From: Phoenicibacter congonensis
Lineage (GTDB): Bacteria; Actinomycetota; Coriobacteriia; Coriobacteriales; Eggerthellaceae
Direction of reading: 5' to 3'
NCBI GenBank assembly: GCA_030530045.1
Contig: JAUMVS010000099.1
Location: 1-5,396 of the forward strand
Length of the DNA stretch: 5,396 nucleotides
Shown here: positions 1-5,396 of the stretch, piece after piece
Position numbering within the stretch: position 1 is the stretch's first letter
Layout: every line of letters starts with the position of its first letter
Position numbers and translations under genes: made by a program
Notes under the pieces: generated by a model
What the model saw: only the letters and a program-made list of their open reading frames with translations
Told to the model about the DNA's origin: nothing
The model's database searches: none

Positions 1-542
1 GGGAATTGGTCGTGATCGCTGTGATTGCCGCGATTGGTGTTGTAGGTCGTGCGGTATTCTTTATGGTTCCCAGCTTTAAGCCCTGCACTGCCATTGTGAT
101 TATCGCTTCTGCCTGTTTGGGACCGGAAGCCGGCTTCCTTACCGGCGCGATGATTGCCTTTGTTTCCAACTTCTTCTTTGGGCAGGGGCCGTGGACGCCG
201 TGGCAAATGTTTTCTTTTGGGATTATCGGTTTCCTTACCGGGATTCTGTTCCGAAAAGGGATATTGAAAAAAAACGTGCCGATGTTGTGCGTTTACGGCG
301 TGATCGTTACGATTTGTATTTACGGTTTCCTGATGAATACCTATACCGTATTGACCATGGATTTTGTGAATAGCTGGCCTGAAATTTTAGCCGTTTACGG
401 CTCCGGGCTGCCGGTGGACAGTGTCCATGCCACCGCTACGGCAATCTTTTTGGCTGTTTTGGCTAAACCGATGATCGAAAAACTAGATCGTGTACGGAAA
501 AAATATGGCATGATGGAACCGGGAGAGGAATTAAAACCATGA
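1..542 (+). CDS. ECF transporter S component (substrate-binding membrane subunit), 5'-truncated
   Basis: Integral membrane protein resembling the substrate-specific S subunit of energy-coupling factor importers, which binds a vitamin or other trace nutrient and is powered by separate T and ATPase subunits. The frame is open to the left edge, so the true start lies upstream; a TTG at position 6 is in frame but has no visible ribosome binding site. Counting from that TTG, hydrophobic stretches lie at about residues 1-22, 26-58, 67-83, 91-112 and 126-153, consistent with most of a six-helix S component. The segment GQGPWTPWQM (59-68), following a VSNFFF helix end, is a signature I recall from an S-component group often annotated as cobalamin-type; that substrate link is uncertain. 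The tail (about 154-178) is charged and presumably cytoplasmic. The stop overlaps the next start by 4 bp, so the two genes are translationally coupled. T and ATPase genes are not in the window. Confidence 0.8.
   Translation, partial: ELVVIAVIAAIGVVGRAVFFMVPSFKPCTAIVIIASACLGPEAGFLTGAMIAFVSNFFFGQGPWTPWQMFSFGIIGFLTGILFRKGILKKNVPMLCVYGVIVTICIYGFLMNTYTVLTMDFVNSWPEILAVYGSGLPVDSVHATATAIFLAVLAKPMIEKLDRVRKKYGMMEPGEELKP
521..529 (+). promoter_or_regulatory. Ribosome binding site for the TIM-barrel gene, inside the upstream gene
   Basis: GGGAGAGGA is a purine-rich Shine-Dalgarno match lying within the last codons of the S-component gene, 9 nt before the ATG at 539. It supports that start and, with the ATGA overlap, translational coupling. 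Confidence 0.75.
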
Positions 543-1321
543 AAAAAACAGTCATTTTCAGTTGGTACGGCTATTTTAATGACTTTTGCTGTCGTGTTGA
601 AAATATCAAGGAAGCCGGATTTGACGGCTTAATGCTTTGGTGGGAGGACGATGCCGGCGATTGGCCTCACAGCCGCTGGGAAATGGTGGAACTCACCCGA
701 AAGCTGGGCTTGGAAATTTTCAATACGCATATTGCCAATATTCACGAAGATTTTCTCTGGAGTGACGATGATTCGATTCGAGAAAAACACCTTTTTCTGA
801 TTCGCGATACCATTGAGGAGATTTCCGAGGTTGGTTTGGATAATCTTGTGATTCACCTTTGTGAGAGCGGCGATGTTCCGCCGCCGGGGGATTCGCTTTT
901 CCGCAGCATTGAATATCTGATTCCTTTTGCTCAAAAACACAAAGTAACGCTGTCCCTTGAAAATACCTGGCGCAGCGATTATCTGGAAGCGGTGTGGCGG
1001 CGATATCCCAACGAGGGGTTGGGCTTTTGCTTTGATACCTCCCATGCAAATTTGCGCCATCAATTTGATTTACTGAAAGACCATTATGATATTTTAACGG
1101 CGCTTCATATTTCCGATAACGATGGGCTGCAGGATCGCCACTGGCCGCCCTTTGACGGTATCATCGATTATGAAAAGCTGGTTACACCCTATTTGGGCAA
1201 GACCGATGTGCCCTATACGATGGAGCTTATTGCCGATCGCAAGCGCTATCCCGATGAACAAGCCTTTTTGAAATTGGCAAAAGAACGCATAGACCGTCTT
1301 CTTGCTTTGGAAAATATGTGA
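539..1321 (+). CDS. Sugar phosphate isomerase/epimerase-type TIM-barrel protein
   Basis: A 260-residue soluble protein of the xylose-isomerase-like TIM-barrel superfamily (AP_endonuc_2 type), which includes sugar isomerases, epimerases, inosose dehydratase and endonuclease IV. Motifs in order: THIANIH (63-69), VIHL (104-107), SLENTW (139-144), CFDTSHANL (164-172), LHISDNDG (189-196), HWPPFDG (201-207) and TMEL (227-230). By family logic the metal ligands are likely E141, D166 and/or H169, H190 and E229, a complete-looking set, so it is probably an active metal-dependent enzyme. There is no signal peptide, so it should be cytoplasmic. Its length is normal for the family. It is coupled to the ECF S component, which suggests action on the imported compound or a product of it. 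The substrate cannot be read from sequence; inosose- or hydroxypyruvate-type isomerases are alternatives. The start is fixed by the Shine-Dalgarno at 521-529. Confidence 0.8.
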   Translation: MKKTVIFSWYGYFNDFCCRVENIKEAGFDGLMLWWEDDAGDWPHSRWEMVELTRKLGLEIFNTHIANIHEDFLWSDDDSIREKHLFLIRDTIEEISEVGLDNLVIHLCESGDVPPPGDSLFRSIEYLIPFAQKHKVTLSLENTWRSDYLEAVWRRYPNEGLGFCFDTSHANLRHQFDLLKDHYDILTALHISDNDGLQDRHWPPFDGIIDYEKLVTPYLGKTDVPYTMELIADRKRYPDEQAFLKLAKERIDRLLALENM

Positions 1322-1337
1322 AAGAAACGTTTTTTTT
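1295..1337 (+). terminator. Possible weak intrinsic terminator of the ECF/TIM-barrel operon
   Basis: CGT(c)TTCTT at 1295-1303 can pair with AAGAAACG at 1322-1329, giving 8 pairs with one bulged C and an 18-nt loop. A run of eight T follows immediately (1330-1337). The stem is AT-rich and overlaps the end of the coding region, so stability is doubtful. The T-run directly at the foot of the stem, and a new promoter just downstream, favour some termination here. Confidence 0.35.
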
Positions 1338-1356
1338 CCTGCTCTGCCCTTTTTTA

Positions 1357-1384
1357 TTGACAATGAAAATAAATTTGTTATAAT
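1357..1384 (+). promoter_or_regulatory. Sigma-A promoter with extended -10, first SLH gene
   Basis: A perfect -35 box TTGACA (1357-1362), a 16-nt spacer, and a perfect -10 box TATAAT (1379-1384) preceded by TGT (1376-1378), an extended -10. Transcription should start near 1391, leaving a leader of about 28 nt, too short for a riboswitch. The 17 bp at 1371-1387 recur exactly at 2984-3000 in front of the second SLH gene. Confidence 0.9.
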
Positions 1385-1404
1385 AAACAAAAATACATTT
1401 TAAG

Positions 1405-1410
1405 AAAGGA
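1405..1410 (+). promoter_or_regulatory. Ribosome binding site, first SLH gene
   Basis: AAAGGA, 8 nt before the ATG at 1419. The paralog has the same hexamer at the same spacing, which supports both starts. Confidence 0.8.
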
Positions 1411-1418
1411 CTCTACAA

Positions 1419-1499
1419 ATGAAAAAAACAAGTAAATTGTTGCTCCTTACCCTCGTTCTCGCCAGCGTATTTGCCTTCAGCACAGGCATCTTTGCGGAC
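1419..1499 (+). repeat. Conserved signal-peptide segment shared with 3033-3113
   Basis: The first 81 coding bases match 3033-3113 at 71 positions; most of the ten differences are silent. Similarity falls away in the mature part, so this is the 5' conserved block of the mosaic paralog pair. Confidence 0.85.
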
Positions 1500-2888
1500 G
1501 AAACCAAGCCTGTTACCTCTGCGATTGTTACGGTATCACTTCAGGAAGATTCCGTTCTTGAGAAAGCTCCCCTTGTACTGCCGATGGATCTTAAGGTGTA
1601 TAGTGATGCTGCTGAATCCTATGGTTATGTTGATCAGATCGATTCGACGGAAGGCGTTTCTGCTTTGGATGTGTTGGTAGCATTCCATGAGTGGTATTAT
1701 CTTGATGAAAATGGAAATGATTTTGAAACAAATCATGAGAACTACTTGGTTTCTTCGGATAAAGGCTGGCTTTCCAAAGTTTTCGGAATTGAAAGCTATG
1801 ACTGGGCTTTTGCCATCAACGGTGAAGGCGCTCATACCGGAGATGCAAAGGCAGACGGTTCTTATGACAGTGTTACCATCAACGCTGCAGAAGTAGTTTC
1901 TGGAGATACGGTAGATTTCTTCTATTATAAAGATACCACTCCTCCTGCAGGTTCCTCCTATGGGAGTTATAGCGATAAATGCACATGGTTCCTTCATAAG
2001 AATTCACGTATTACCGCAGCTAACATTGCAGTTGGTGAAGAAGCTGAATTTACCGTAAAGGGGTATCCTTTCATGTCCGCTGCTCAATATGGTGCCGAAA
2101 CTTTGATTGATAAAATCCTTCAGCCCATTGCCAATGCTAAGATTGTGGCATTCGATTTGAACAGTAATGAAGGCTATGTTGTTGCCGATGAAGATGGAAA
2201 TCCTTTGAAAACCGATGCAGAAGGAAAATTCACTTTATCCATCAATGAAAAGGGCAACTATATTATTACGATTGTACCTGCCGAAGGTGAATATGCTTTT
2301 ACACCTTTCCTCCAGCTCAATGCTTATGATGAAAAAAATGTCGGAATGATGAAAGACCTTGATGCATCTGCCTGGTACAATAGCTATATTTCCAAGGTTA
2401 TGTATTATGGCGTTATGAACGGTACTTCCGATACAGAATTTTCTCCCAACATGAACCTTACGCGTGAAATGTTTGTAACACTGCTTCACCGTGCTTGGAA
2501 TCAGCCTTTTGTTGGTTACAATAATCCTTTTGACGATGCACAGGATTCTAATCGTTACTCCTATGAAGCAATTTGCTGGGCCTATGAGGTTGGCATTATT
2601 AACGGTAAGTCGAAAACCGAATTTGCCCCCAATGATAATGTTACCAGAGAAGAAATGGCTGCAATGATGGACCGCTTTGCTAGCGCTTATGGTATTGACC
2701 TCTCCGCGGACAATCCCGCAGTAAGTTTCAAAGATGCTGCAAAGATTTCTGATTGGGCAAAGGATTCTGTAGAATATCTTACCAAAGCCGGTATCCTCAA
2801 CGGTTATCCCGATGGTACTTTCCAGCCTCAGGGCAATGCCACCAGAGCCGAAGCTGCTAAGATCATCTCCACTTTTATGGGGCTGTAA
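1419..2888 (+). CDS. Exported SLH-anchored protein with DUF4430-like (transcobalamin-like) domain, copy 1
   Basis: A 489-residue surface protein. Residues 1-26 form a signal peptide (MKK start, hydrophobic core 7-20, likely cleavage after A26 in IFA|DE). Residues about 35-172 resemble the DUF4430 / transcobalamin C-terminal-like fold: a leading strand (AIVTVS, 35-40), GVSALDVLVAFHEW (79-92), WAFAINGEGAHT (129-140) and a closing SGDTVDFFYY (161-170). In this fold the W-x-x-x-[IV]-N-G strand and the 'GD' turn are characteristic. Residues about 187-303 form a second beta-rich, Ig-like domain (TDAEGKFTLSINEKGNYIIT, 265-284, recalls carboxypeptidase-regulatory-like strands). Three SLH repeats follow at about 310-360, 369-420 and 435-489, each with the wall-polymer-binding TR-E motif (TREM, TREE, TRAE), so anchoring to secondary cell-wall polymer is expected. 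It is separately transcribed, with its own promoter and terminator. The ligand is unknown; the domain call is from recognition only. Confidence 0.85.
   Translation: MKKTSKLLLLTLVLASVFAFSTGIFADETKPVTSAIVTVSLQEDSVLEKAPLVLPMDLKVYSDAAESYGYVDQIDSTEGVSALDVLVAFHEWYYLDENGNDFETNHENYLVSSDKGWLSKVFGIESYDWAFAINGEGAHTGDAKADGSYDSVTINAAEVVSGDTVDFFYYKDTTPPAGSSYGSYSDKCTWFLHKNSRITAANIAVGEEAEFTVKGYPFMSAAQYGAETLIDKILQPIANAKIVAFDLNSNEGYVVADEDGNPLKTDAEGKFTLSINEKGNYIITIVPAEGEYAFTPFLQLNAYDEKNVGMMKDLDASAWYNSYISKVMYYGVMNGTSDTEFSPNMNLTREMFVTLLHRAWNQPFVGYNNPFDDAQDSNRYSYEAICWAYEVGIINGKSKTEFAPNDNVTREEMAAMMDRFASAYGIDLSADNPAVSFKDAAKISDWAKDSVEYLTKAGILNGYPDGTFQPQGNATRAEAAKIISTFMGL
2753..2863 (+). repeat. Near-identical SLH3 segment, copy 1 (pair of 4346-4456)
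   Basis: This 111-bp stretch within the third SLH repeat differs from 4346-4456 at only two bases, both synonymous third positions (2807 T/C and 2855 T/C). The two exact runs are 54 bp and 47 bp. It encodes 38 identical residues. Flanking coding sequence is much more diverged, so the identity at silent sites is out of keeping with the rest of the gene. Confidence 0.95.
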
Positions 2889-2914
2889 TTTATAACCAAA
2901 TCGAATTTAACCAA

Positions 2915-2951
2915 AACACTGCTGTTTTTCCGACGGCAGTGTTATTCTTTT
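2915..2951 (+). terminator. Intrinsic terminator of SLH gene 1
   Basis: AACACTGCTG (2915-2924) pairs with CGGCAGTGTT (2934-2943) through 10 pairs including one G-T, with a 9-nt loop. It is followed by ATTCTTTT (2944-2951), a somewhat broken T-tract. It lies 26 bp after the stop codon and before the next promoter, so the two SLH genes are separate transcription units. Confidence 0.8.
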
Positions 2952-2969
2952 GAACGGATTGCTGCGCTA

Positions 2970-2997
2970 TTGACAGGCCGGCAAAATTTGTTATAAT
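2970..2997 (+). promoter_or_regulatory. Sigma-A promoter with extended -10, second SLH gene
   Basis: TTGACA (2970-2975), a 16-nt spacer and TATAAT (2992-2997), with TGT at 2989-2991 as extended -10. This is the same architecture as the promoter at 1357-1384. The spacer's outer half differs (GGCCGGC here, AT-rich there). Transcription should start near 3004, giving a leader of about 29 nt. Confidence 0.9.
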
Positions 2998-3018
2998 AAA
3001 TGAAAACACTCTTTTATG

Positions 3019-3024
3019 AAAGGA
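3019..3024 (+). promoter_or_regulatory. Ribosome binding site deciding the start of the second SLH gene
   Basis: AAAGGA, 8 nt before the ATG at 3033. An in-frame ATG at 3000 cannot be the normal start: it follows the -10 box by 2 nt, upstream of the expected transcription start, and would put eleven extra residues in front of the MKKTSK signal peptide shared with the paralog. Confidence 0.85.
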
Positions 3025-3032
3025 TGCCACGT

Positions 3033-3113
3033 ATGAAAAAAACAAGTAAATGGATGCTCCTTACCTTTGTCCTCGCCAGCGTATTTGCCTTTAGCACCGG
3101 CATTTTCGCAGAC
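3033..3113 (+). repeat. Conserved signal-peptide segment shared with 1419-1499
   Basis: The partner of the segment at 1419-1499, encoding the same signal peptide apart from three residues. Confidence 0.85.
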
Positions 3114-4481
3114 GATGCGAATGTTGCCGATGCGGTGGTAACGGTCTCTGCTCAAAGTTGTAATATCGTCTCTGTTAAAGATGAGGATTTCTTTAAAATC
3201 CCGACTACGTTCCACATTTATGGTGATGCCGCAGAAAAAATGGGCTATACCGATGGCATTGCCCCCACAGAGGGCGTAAGCGTTTTGGATGTGTTAGTCG
3301 CCTACCATGAATGGTTCTATGCCACCGAAGAGGGCAATGCTTTTGCAGTGGCTCCTCAGGATTATCTGGTCGTAAACAATGGCTGGGTTTCTACGGCTTT
3401 TGGAGTTTCCTCCGGAAGCTGGGCCATTGCCGTTAATGGTGAAGCGCCTCATACCGATGTTGCTTCCTCTTGGGGTGGATTTGAAGGGCTTACCGTTGAT
3501 AAAGCTCCGGTTGTAAATGGGGATGACATTTTCTTTGCACGCTATCTTTCCTCCGACTATAAGGAAAAAATGGTTTGGTTTATGGAAGACGATGCGCCCA
3601 TTGCGAGCAAAAGCGTTGCCGTTGGTGAGACCTTTAGCGTTGCCGTAAAAGGATATCCCTTTACACAATACGGCTCCTATGGCACCGAAGCACTATACAA
3701 GGATTATCTGAAGCCCTATACCGATAGTGAAGCTGTTCTTTTGGATTTAAGCACCGGCAAATATGAGTTTGTCCGTGATGTAACCGCGGATGATTTTGCT
3801 AACTCCTCCAGTGACGGTATTTTCAGAGGAATCCGGATCGATGAACCCGGCCAATACATTTTAACCACCGTTTCTGGTGATTACGGCTTTAATCCTTCCC
3901 TTTATATCAATGTCCACAACGTCTATGATTACAGCAGCTTCTCTGATTTGAAAGAGAACGATTGGTTTAAGGCACCGGTAACCACTGTTTTGGATAACGG
4001 CCTGATGAATGGCATTGGCAACCAGATCTTTGCTCCCGATATGTCTCTTACACGTGAAATGTTTGTAACGATTCTCTATCGTGCCGTTGGCAGCCCGGTA
4101 CCCGCCTATTACTATGATTTTAAAGATATAGATGAAAAGAGCTACTCCTATGATGCCATTAACTGGGCTTGTGAAGCCGGTATCGTTTATGGTGTTGCCG
4201 ATAAAGAATTGCGTTTTGCTCCTACGGAGAATATCACCAGGGAACAAATGGCTACCATCATGGATCGCTTTGCGTATGCCTATGATATCGACCTTCCCCA
4301 AGACAAACCGGCCACAACCTTTAAGGACGCCGCAAAAGTCTCTATTTGGGCAAAGGATTCTGTAGAATATCTTACCAAAGCCGGTATCCTCAACGGTTAC
4401 CCCGATGGTACTTTCCAGCCTCAGGGCAATGCCACCAGAGCCGAAGCCGCTAAGATTATCACTTCTTTCATGGATCTGTAA
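3033..4481 (+). CDS. Exported SLH-anchored protein with DUF4430-like (transcobalamin-like) domain, copy 2
   Basis: A 482-residue paralog of the preceding gene. Signal peptide 1-26 differs at only three residues (W7, M8, F12) and has the same IFA|D cleavage site. The DUF4430-like region spans about 34-172: AVVTVS (34-39), GVSVLDVLVAYHEW (81-94), SWAIAVNGEAPHT (129-141) and NGDDIFFARY (162-171). The second beta-rich domain is about 178-296. SLH repeats lie at about 303-352, 362-415 and 429-482 with TREM, TREQ and TRAE motifs, so wall attachment is expected. The order of parts matches the paralog exactly, but the middle is strongly diverged while both ends are nearly the same, which fits a shared export/anchoring frame around a changing binding head. 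It has its own promoter and terminator. A different ligand, or a different form of the same ligand, is plausible but unproven. Confidence 0.85.
   Translation: MKKTSKWMLLTFVLASVFAFSTGIFADDANVADAVVTVSAQSCNIVSVKDEDFFKIPTTFHIYGDAAEKMGYTDGIAPTEGVSVLDVLVAYHEWFYATEEGNAFAVAPQDYLVVNNGWVSTAFGVSSGSWAIAVNGEAPHTDVASSWGGFEGLTVDKAPVVNGDDIFFARYLSSDYKEKMVWFMEDDAPIASKSVAVGETFSVAVKGYPFTQYGSYGTEALYKDYLKPYTDSEAVLLDLSTGKYEFVRDVTADDFANSSSDGIFRGIRIDEPGQYILTTVSGDYGFNPSLYINVHNVYDYSSFSDLKENDWFKAPVTTVLDNGLMNGIGNQIFAPDMSLTREMFVTILYRAVGSPVPAYYYDFKDIDEKSYSYDAINWACEAGIVYGVADKELRFAPTENITREQMATIMDRFAYAYDIDLPQDKPATTFKDAAKVSIWAKDSVEYLTKAGILNGYPDGTFQPQGNATRAEAAKIITSFMDL
4346..4456 (+). repeat. Near-identical SLH3 segment, copy 2 (pair of 2753-2863)
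   Basis: A direct repeat of 2753-2863, offset 1593 bp, with two silent differences in 111 bp. Such a pair can support recombination that would delete or fuse the two genes. Confidence 0.95.
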
Positions 4482-4509
4482 TTAAAAATAAATCAGCTTA
4501 TGAAATCCG

Positions 4510-4548
4510 AAAAGCTCCGCTTGTTTTCTCAAAACAGCGGAGCCTTTT
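4510..4548. terminator. Bidirectional intrinsic terminator between convergent genes
   Basis: GCTCCGC (4514-4520) pairs with GCGGAGC (4537-4543). The stem continues inward through T4521-A4536 and GTTTT/AAAAC (one bulged T), with a 3-nt CTC loop. Outside the GC core, AAAA (4510-4513) faces TTTT (4545-4548) across one bulged C. Reading right gives CCTTTTATTTAGTT; reading left gives GCTTTTC, so it can serve the SLH gene and, less ideally, the minus-strand regulator. Confidence 0.85.
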
Positions 4549-4565
4549 ATTTAGTTAAATTTAAT

Positions 4566-5396
4566 TTATTGCTTGTATTTTTTTGCGTTGATATTGTATT
4601 TTTTCAGTTTTACCGTAAGACTCTGACTGGATATCCCTAGCTTTCGAGCGCAGCGGGAAATATTTCCTTTGGCTGCGGCAATGGCAAAAAGCAGAATCTC
4701 TTTTTCATAAGAATCTACCATGGTATTGATATCACTGTAAAGGCTGATGTAGGGGGTATCGTGTTTTCTTTCTTCGTTGCGAAGGTAGAAAATATCTTGA
4801 GCCTGGGGAATATTGCTGATTTTCTCACTGAAATGCTGCTTTAAATAGGTTGGCAAATGTCGCACGTCCAAGGTCGTTTCACCATCGGCTGTCATATTCA
4901 TGGCGCTTTCGATAACGTTGGCTAGCTCTCGCACGTTTCCGGGCCAAAAATAGGCGTGAAGGAGTTGGCGAAGCTCCTGTGATGTTGCTACGATATTGGC
5001 ATCTTGCTCCTCATTGCTTCGTTCGATGTAATAATTTATAAGAAGATCGATATCATCCCCTCGTTCCCTCAAGTTTGGTAACCAAACCATGCCGGTGGAA
5101 AGGCGATAGTAAAGATCTTCTCGCAGTTCATTATCTTGGATGGCTTCGGAGGGCAGCTTATTGGTGGCACTGATAATGCGACAGTTGATTTTGCGGATCT
5201 TGGTGTCGCCAATGCGCTGGACTTCTTTTTCCTGCAAGGCTCGGAGCAGTTTGGCCTGGAGCATAATGGGCATGGAATTGATTTCATCCAAAAAGATGGA
5301 GCCACCTTCGGCTTTTTCAAAAAGCCCGGGGGTATCGACGGCTCCGGTAAAAGCGCCTTTTACTGTGCCGAAAAGCATACTTTCCAGAAGGTTTTC
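4566..5396 (-). CDS. Sigma-54-dependent transcriptional activator (RocR/NtrC-like), N-terminus outside window
   Basis: The C-terminal 276 residues of an enhancer-binding protein that uses ATP hydrolysis to open sigma-54 RNA polymerase promoters. The frame runs past the right edge (ENLLES precedes the first in-window ATG), so that methionine is internal. Numbering from the edge: the sigma-54 contact loop GAFTGA is at 14-19, Walker B IFLDEI at 34-39, sensor I SATN at 76-79, LREDLYYRL at 91-99 with arginine-finger candidates R92 and R98, and sensor II WPGNVREL at 151-158. A Fis-type helix-turn-helix lies at about 240-272 (ISRCARKLGISSQSLTVKLK region). All visible catalytic motifs are intact; Walker A and the sensory N-domain are off the window, so the signal it senses is unknown. 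It is convergent with the SLH genes, which have sigma-A promoters, so it probably does not control them. Its targets likely lie to the right of the window. Confidence 0.93.
   Translation of the reverse strand, partial: ENLLESMLFGTVKGAFTGAVDTPGLFEKAEGGSIFLDEINSMPIMLQAKLLRALQEKEVQRIGDTKIRKINCRIISATNKLPSEAIQDNELREDLYYRLSTGMVWLPNLRERGDDIDLLINYYIERSNEEQDANIVATSQELRQLLHAYFWPGNVRELANVIESAMNMTADGETTLDVRHLPTYLKQHFSEKISNIPQAQDIFYLRNEERKHDTPYISLYSDINTMVDSYEKEILLFAIAAAKGNISRCARKLGISSQSLTVKLKKYNINAKKYKQ

Noticed and set aside
6..8. TTG as the real start of the ECF S component.
   Set aside because: The frame stays open to the edge, no ribosome binding site can be seen in the five preceding bases, and the family normally has more sequence before this first helix. 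It is treated as 5'-truncated.
629..1063. Minus-strand open frames of 109 and 144 codons opposite the TIM-barrel gene.
   Set aside because: They lie wholly within a gene with clear family motifs, have no recognisable domains, and look like antisense shadows.
1322..1418. A possible cobalamin riboswitch ahead of the first SLH gene.
   Set aside because: The whole gap is 97 bp, most of it upstream of the predicted transcription start, and no conserved B12-box-like element or complex fold is visible.
2889..3032. A possible small gene or RNA between the two SLH genes.
   Set aside because: The gap is accounted for by a terminator hairpin, a promoter and a ribosome binding site; no separate open frame with a start signal is seen.
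3861..4301. A 146-codon minus-strand open frame opposite the second SLH gene.
   Set aside because: It overlaps a well-supported gene with signal peptide and SLH repeats, and its translation shows no recognisable motif; similar shadows occur opposite the first SLH gene.
5165..5179. A sigma-54-like -24/-12 match on the + strand, TGGCAC-N5-ATGC.
   Set aside because: It lies inside the regulator's coding sequence and encodes, on the other strand, the conserved sensor I residues (IISATN), so the match is explained by protein constraint; no gene starts downstream on the + strand within the window.

Overview
The window looks like chromosome of a low-to-mid GC Firmicute, probably an anaerobic clostridial lineage. 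The pointers are strong sigma-A promoters with extended -10 boxes, AAAGGA-type ribosome binding sites, SLH-anchored surface proteins, an ECF-type vitamin transporter component and a RocR/NtrC-like sigma-54 activator. This placement is an inference from style and gene content; no rRNA or other phylogenetic marker is present.

Layout. Positions 1-1321 (+) hold the end of an operon: a 5'-truncated ECF transporter S component, overlapping by 4 bp (ATGA) a sugar-phosphate isomerase/epimerase-type TIM-barrel protein. Positions 1357-4548 (+) hold two tandem paralogous genes for exported proteins. Each has a signal peptide, a DUF4430-like (transcobalamin C-terminal-like) domain, a second beta-rich domain and three SLH repeats. 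Each gene has its own near-identical promoter and its own intrinsic terminator. Positions 4566-5396 (-) hold the C-terminal part of a sigma-54-dependent activator, convergent with the second SLH gene and separated from it by a hairpin that could terminate both strands. The three intergenic gaps (97, 144 and 84 bp) are largely accounted for by promoters and terminators. I see no tRNA, rRNA, CRISPR array, insertion sequence or riboswitch.

How the parts may work together. An ECF S component is the membrane subunit that binds a vitamin-like substrate. The two SLH proteins should sit on the wall and carry a domain related in plan to the corrinoid-binding fold of transcobalamin. The most interesting reading is a Gram-positive surface capture system that binds a corrinoid or other small ligand at the wall and hands it to the ECF transporter. 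This is a hypothesis: the substrate cannot be read from the sequence, and the SLH genes are transcribed separately from the transporter gene. The two paralogs are nearly identical in the signal peptide and third SLH repeat but strongly diverged in the presumed ligand-binding part, a mosaic pattern that suggests gene conversion or modular diversification.
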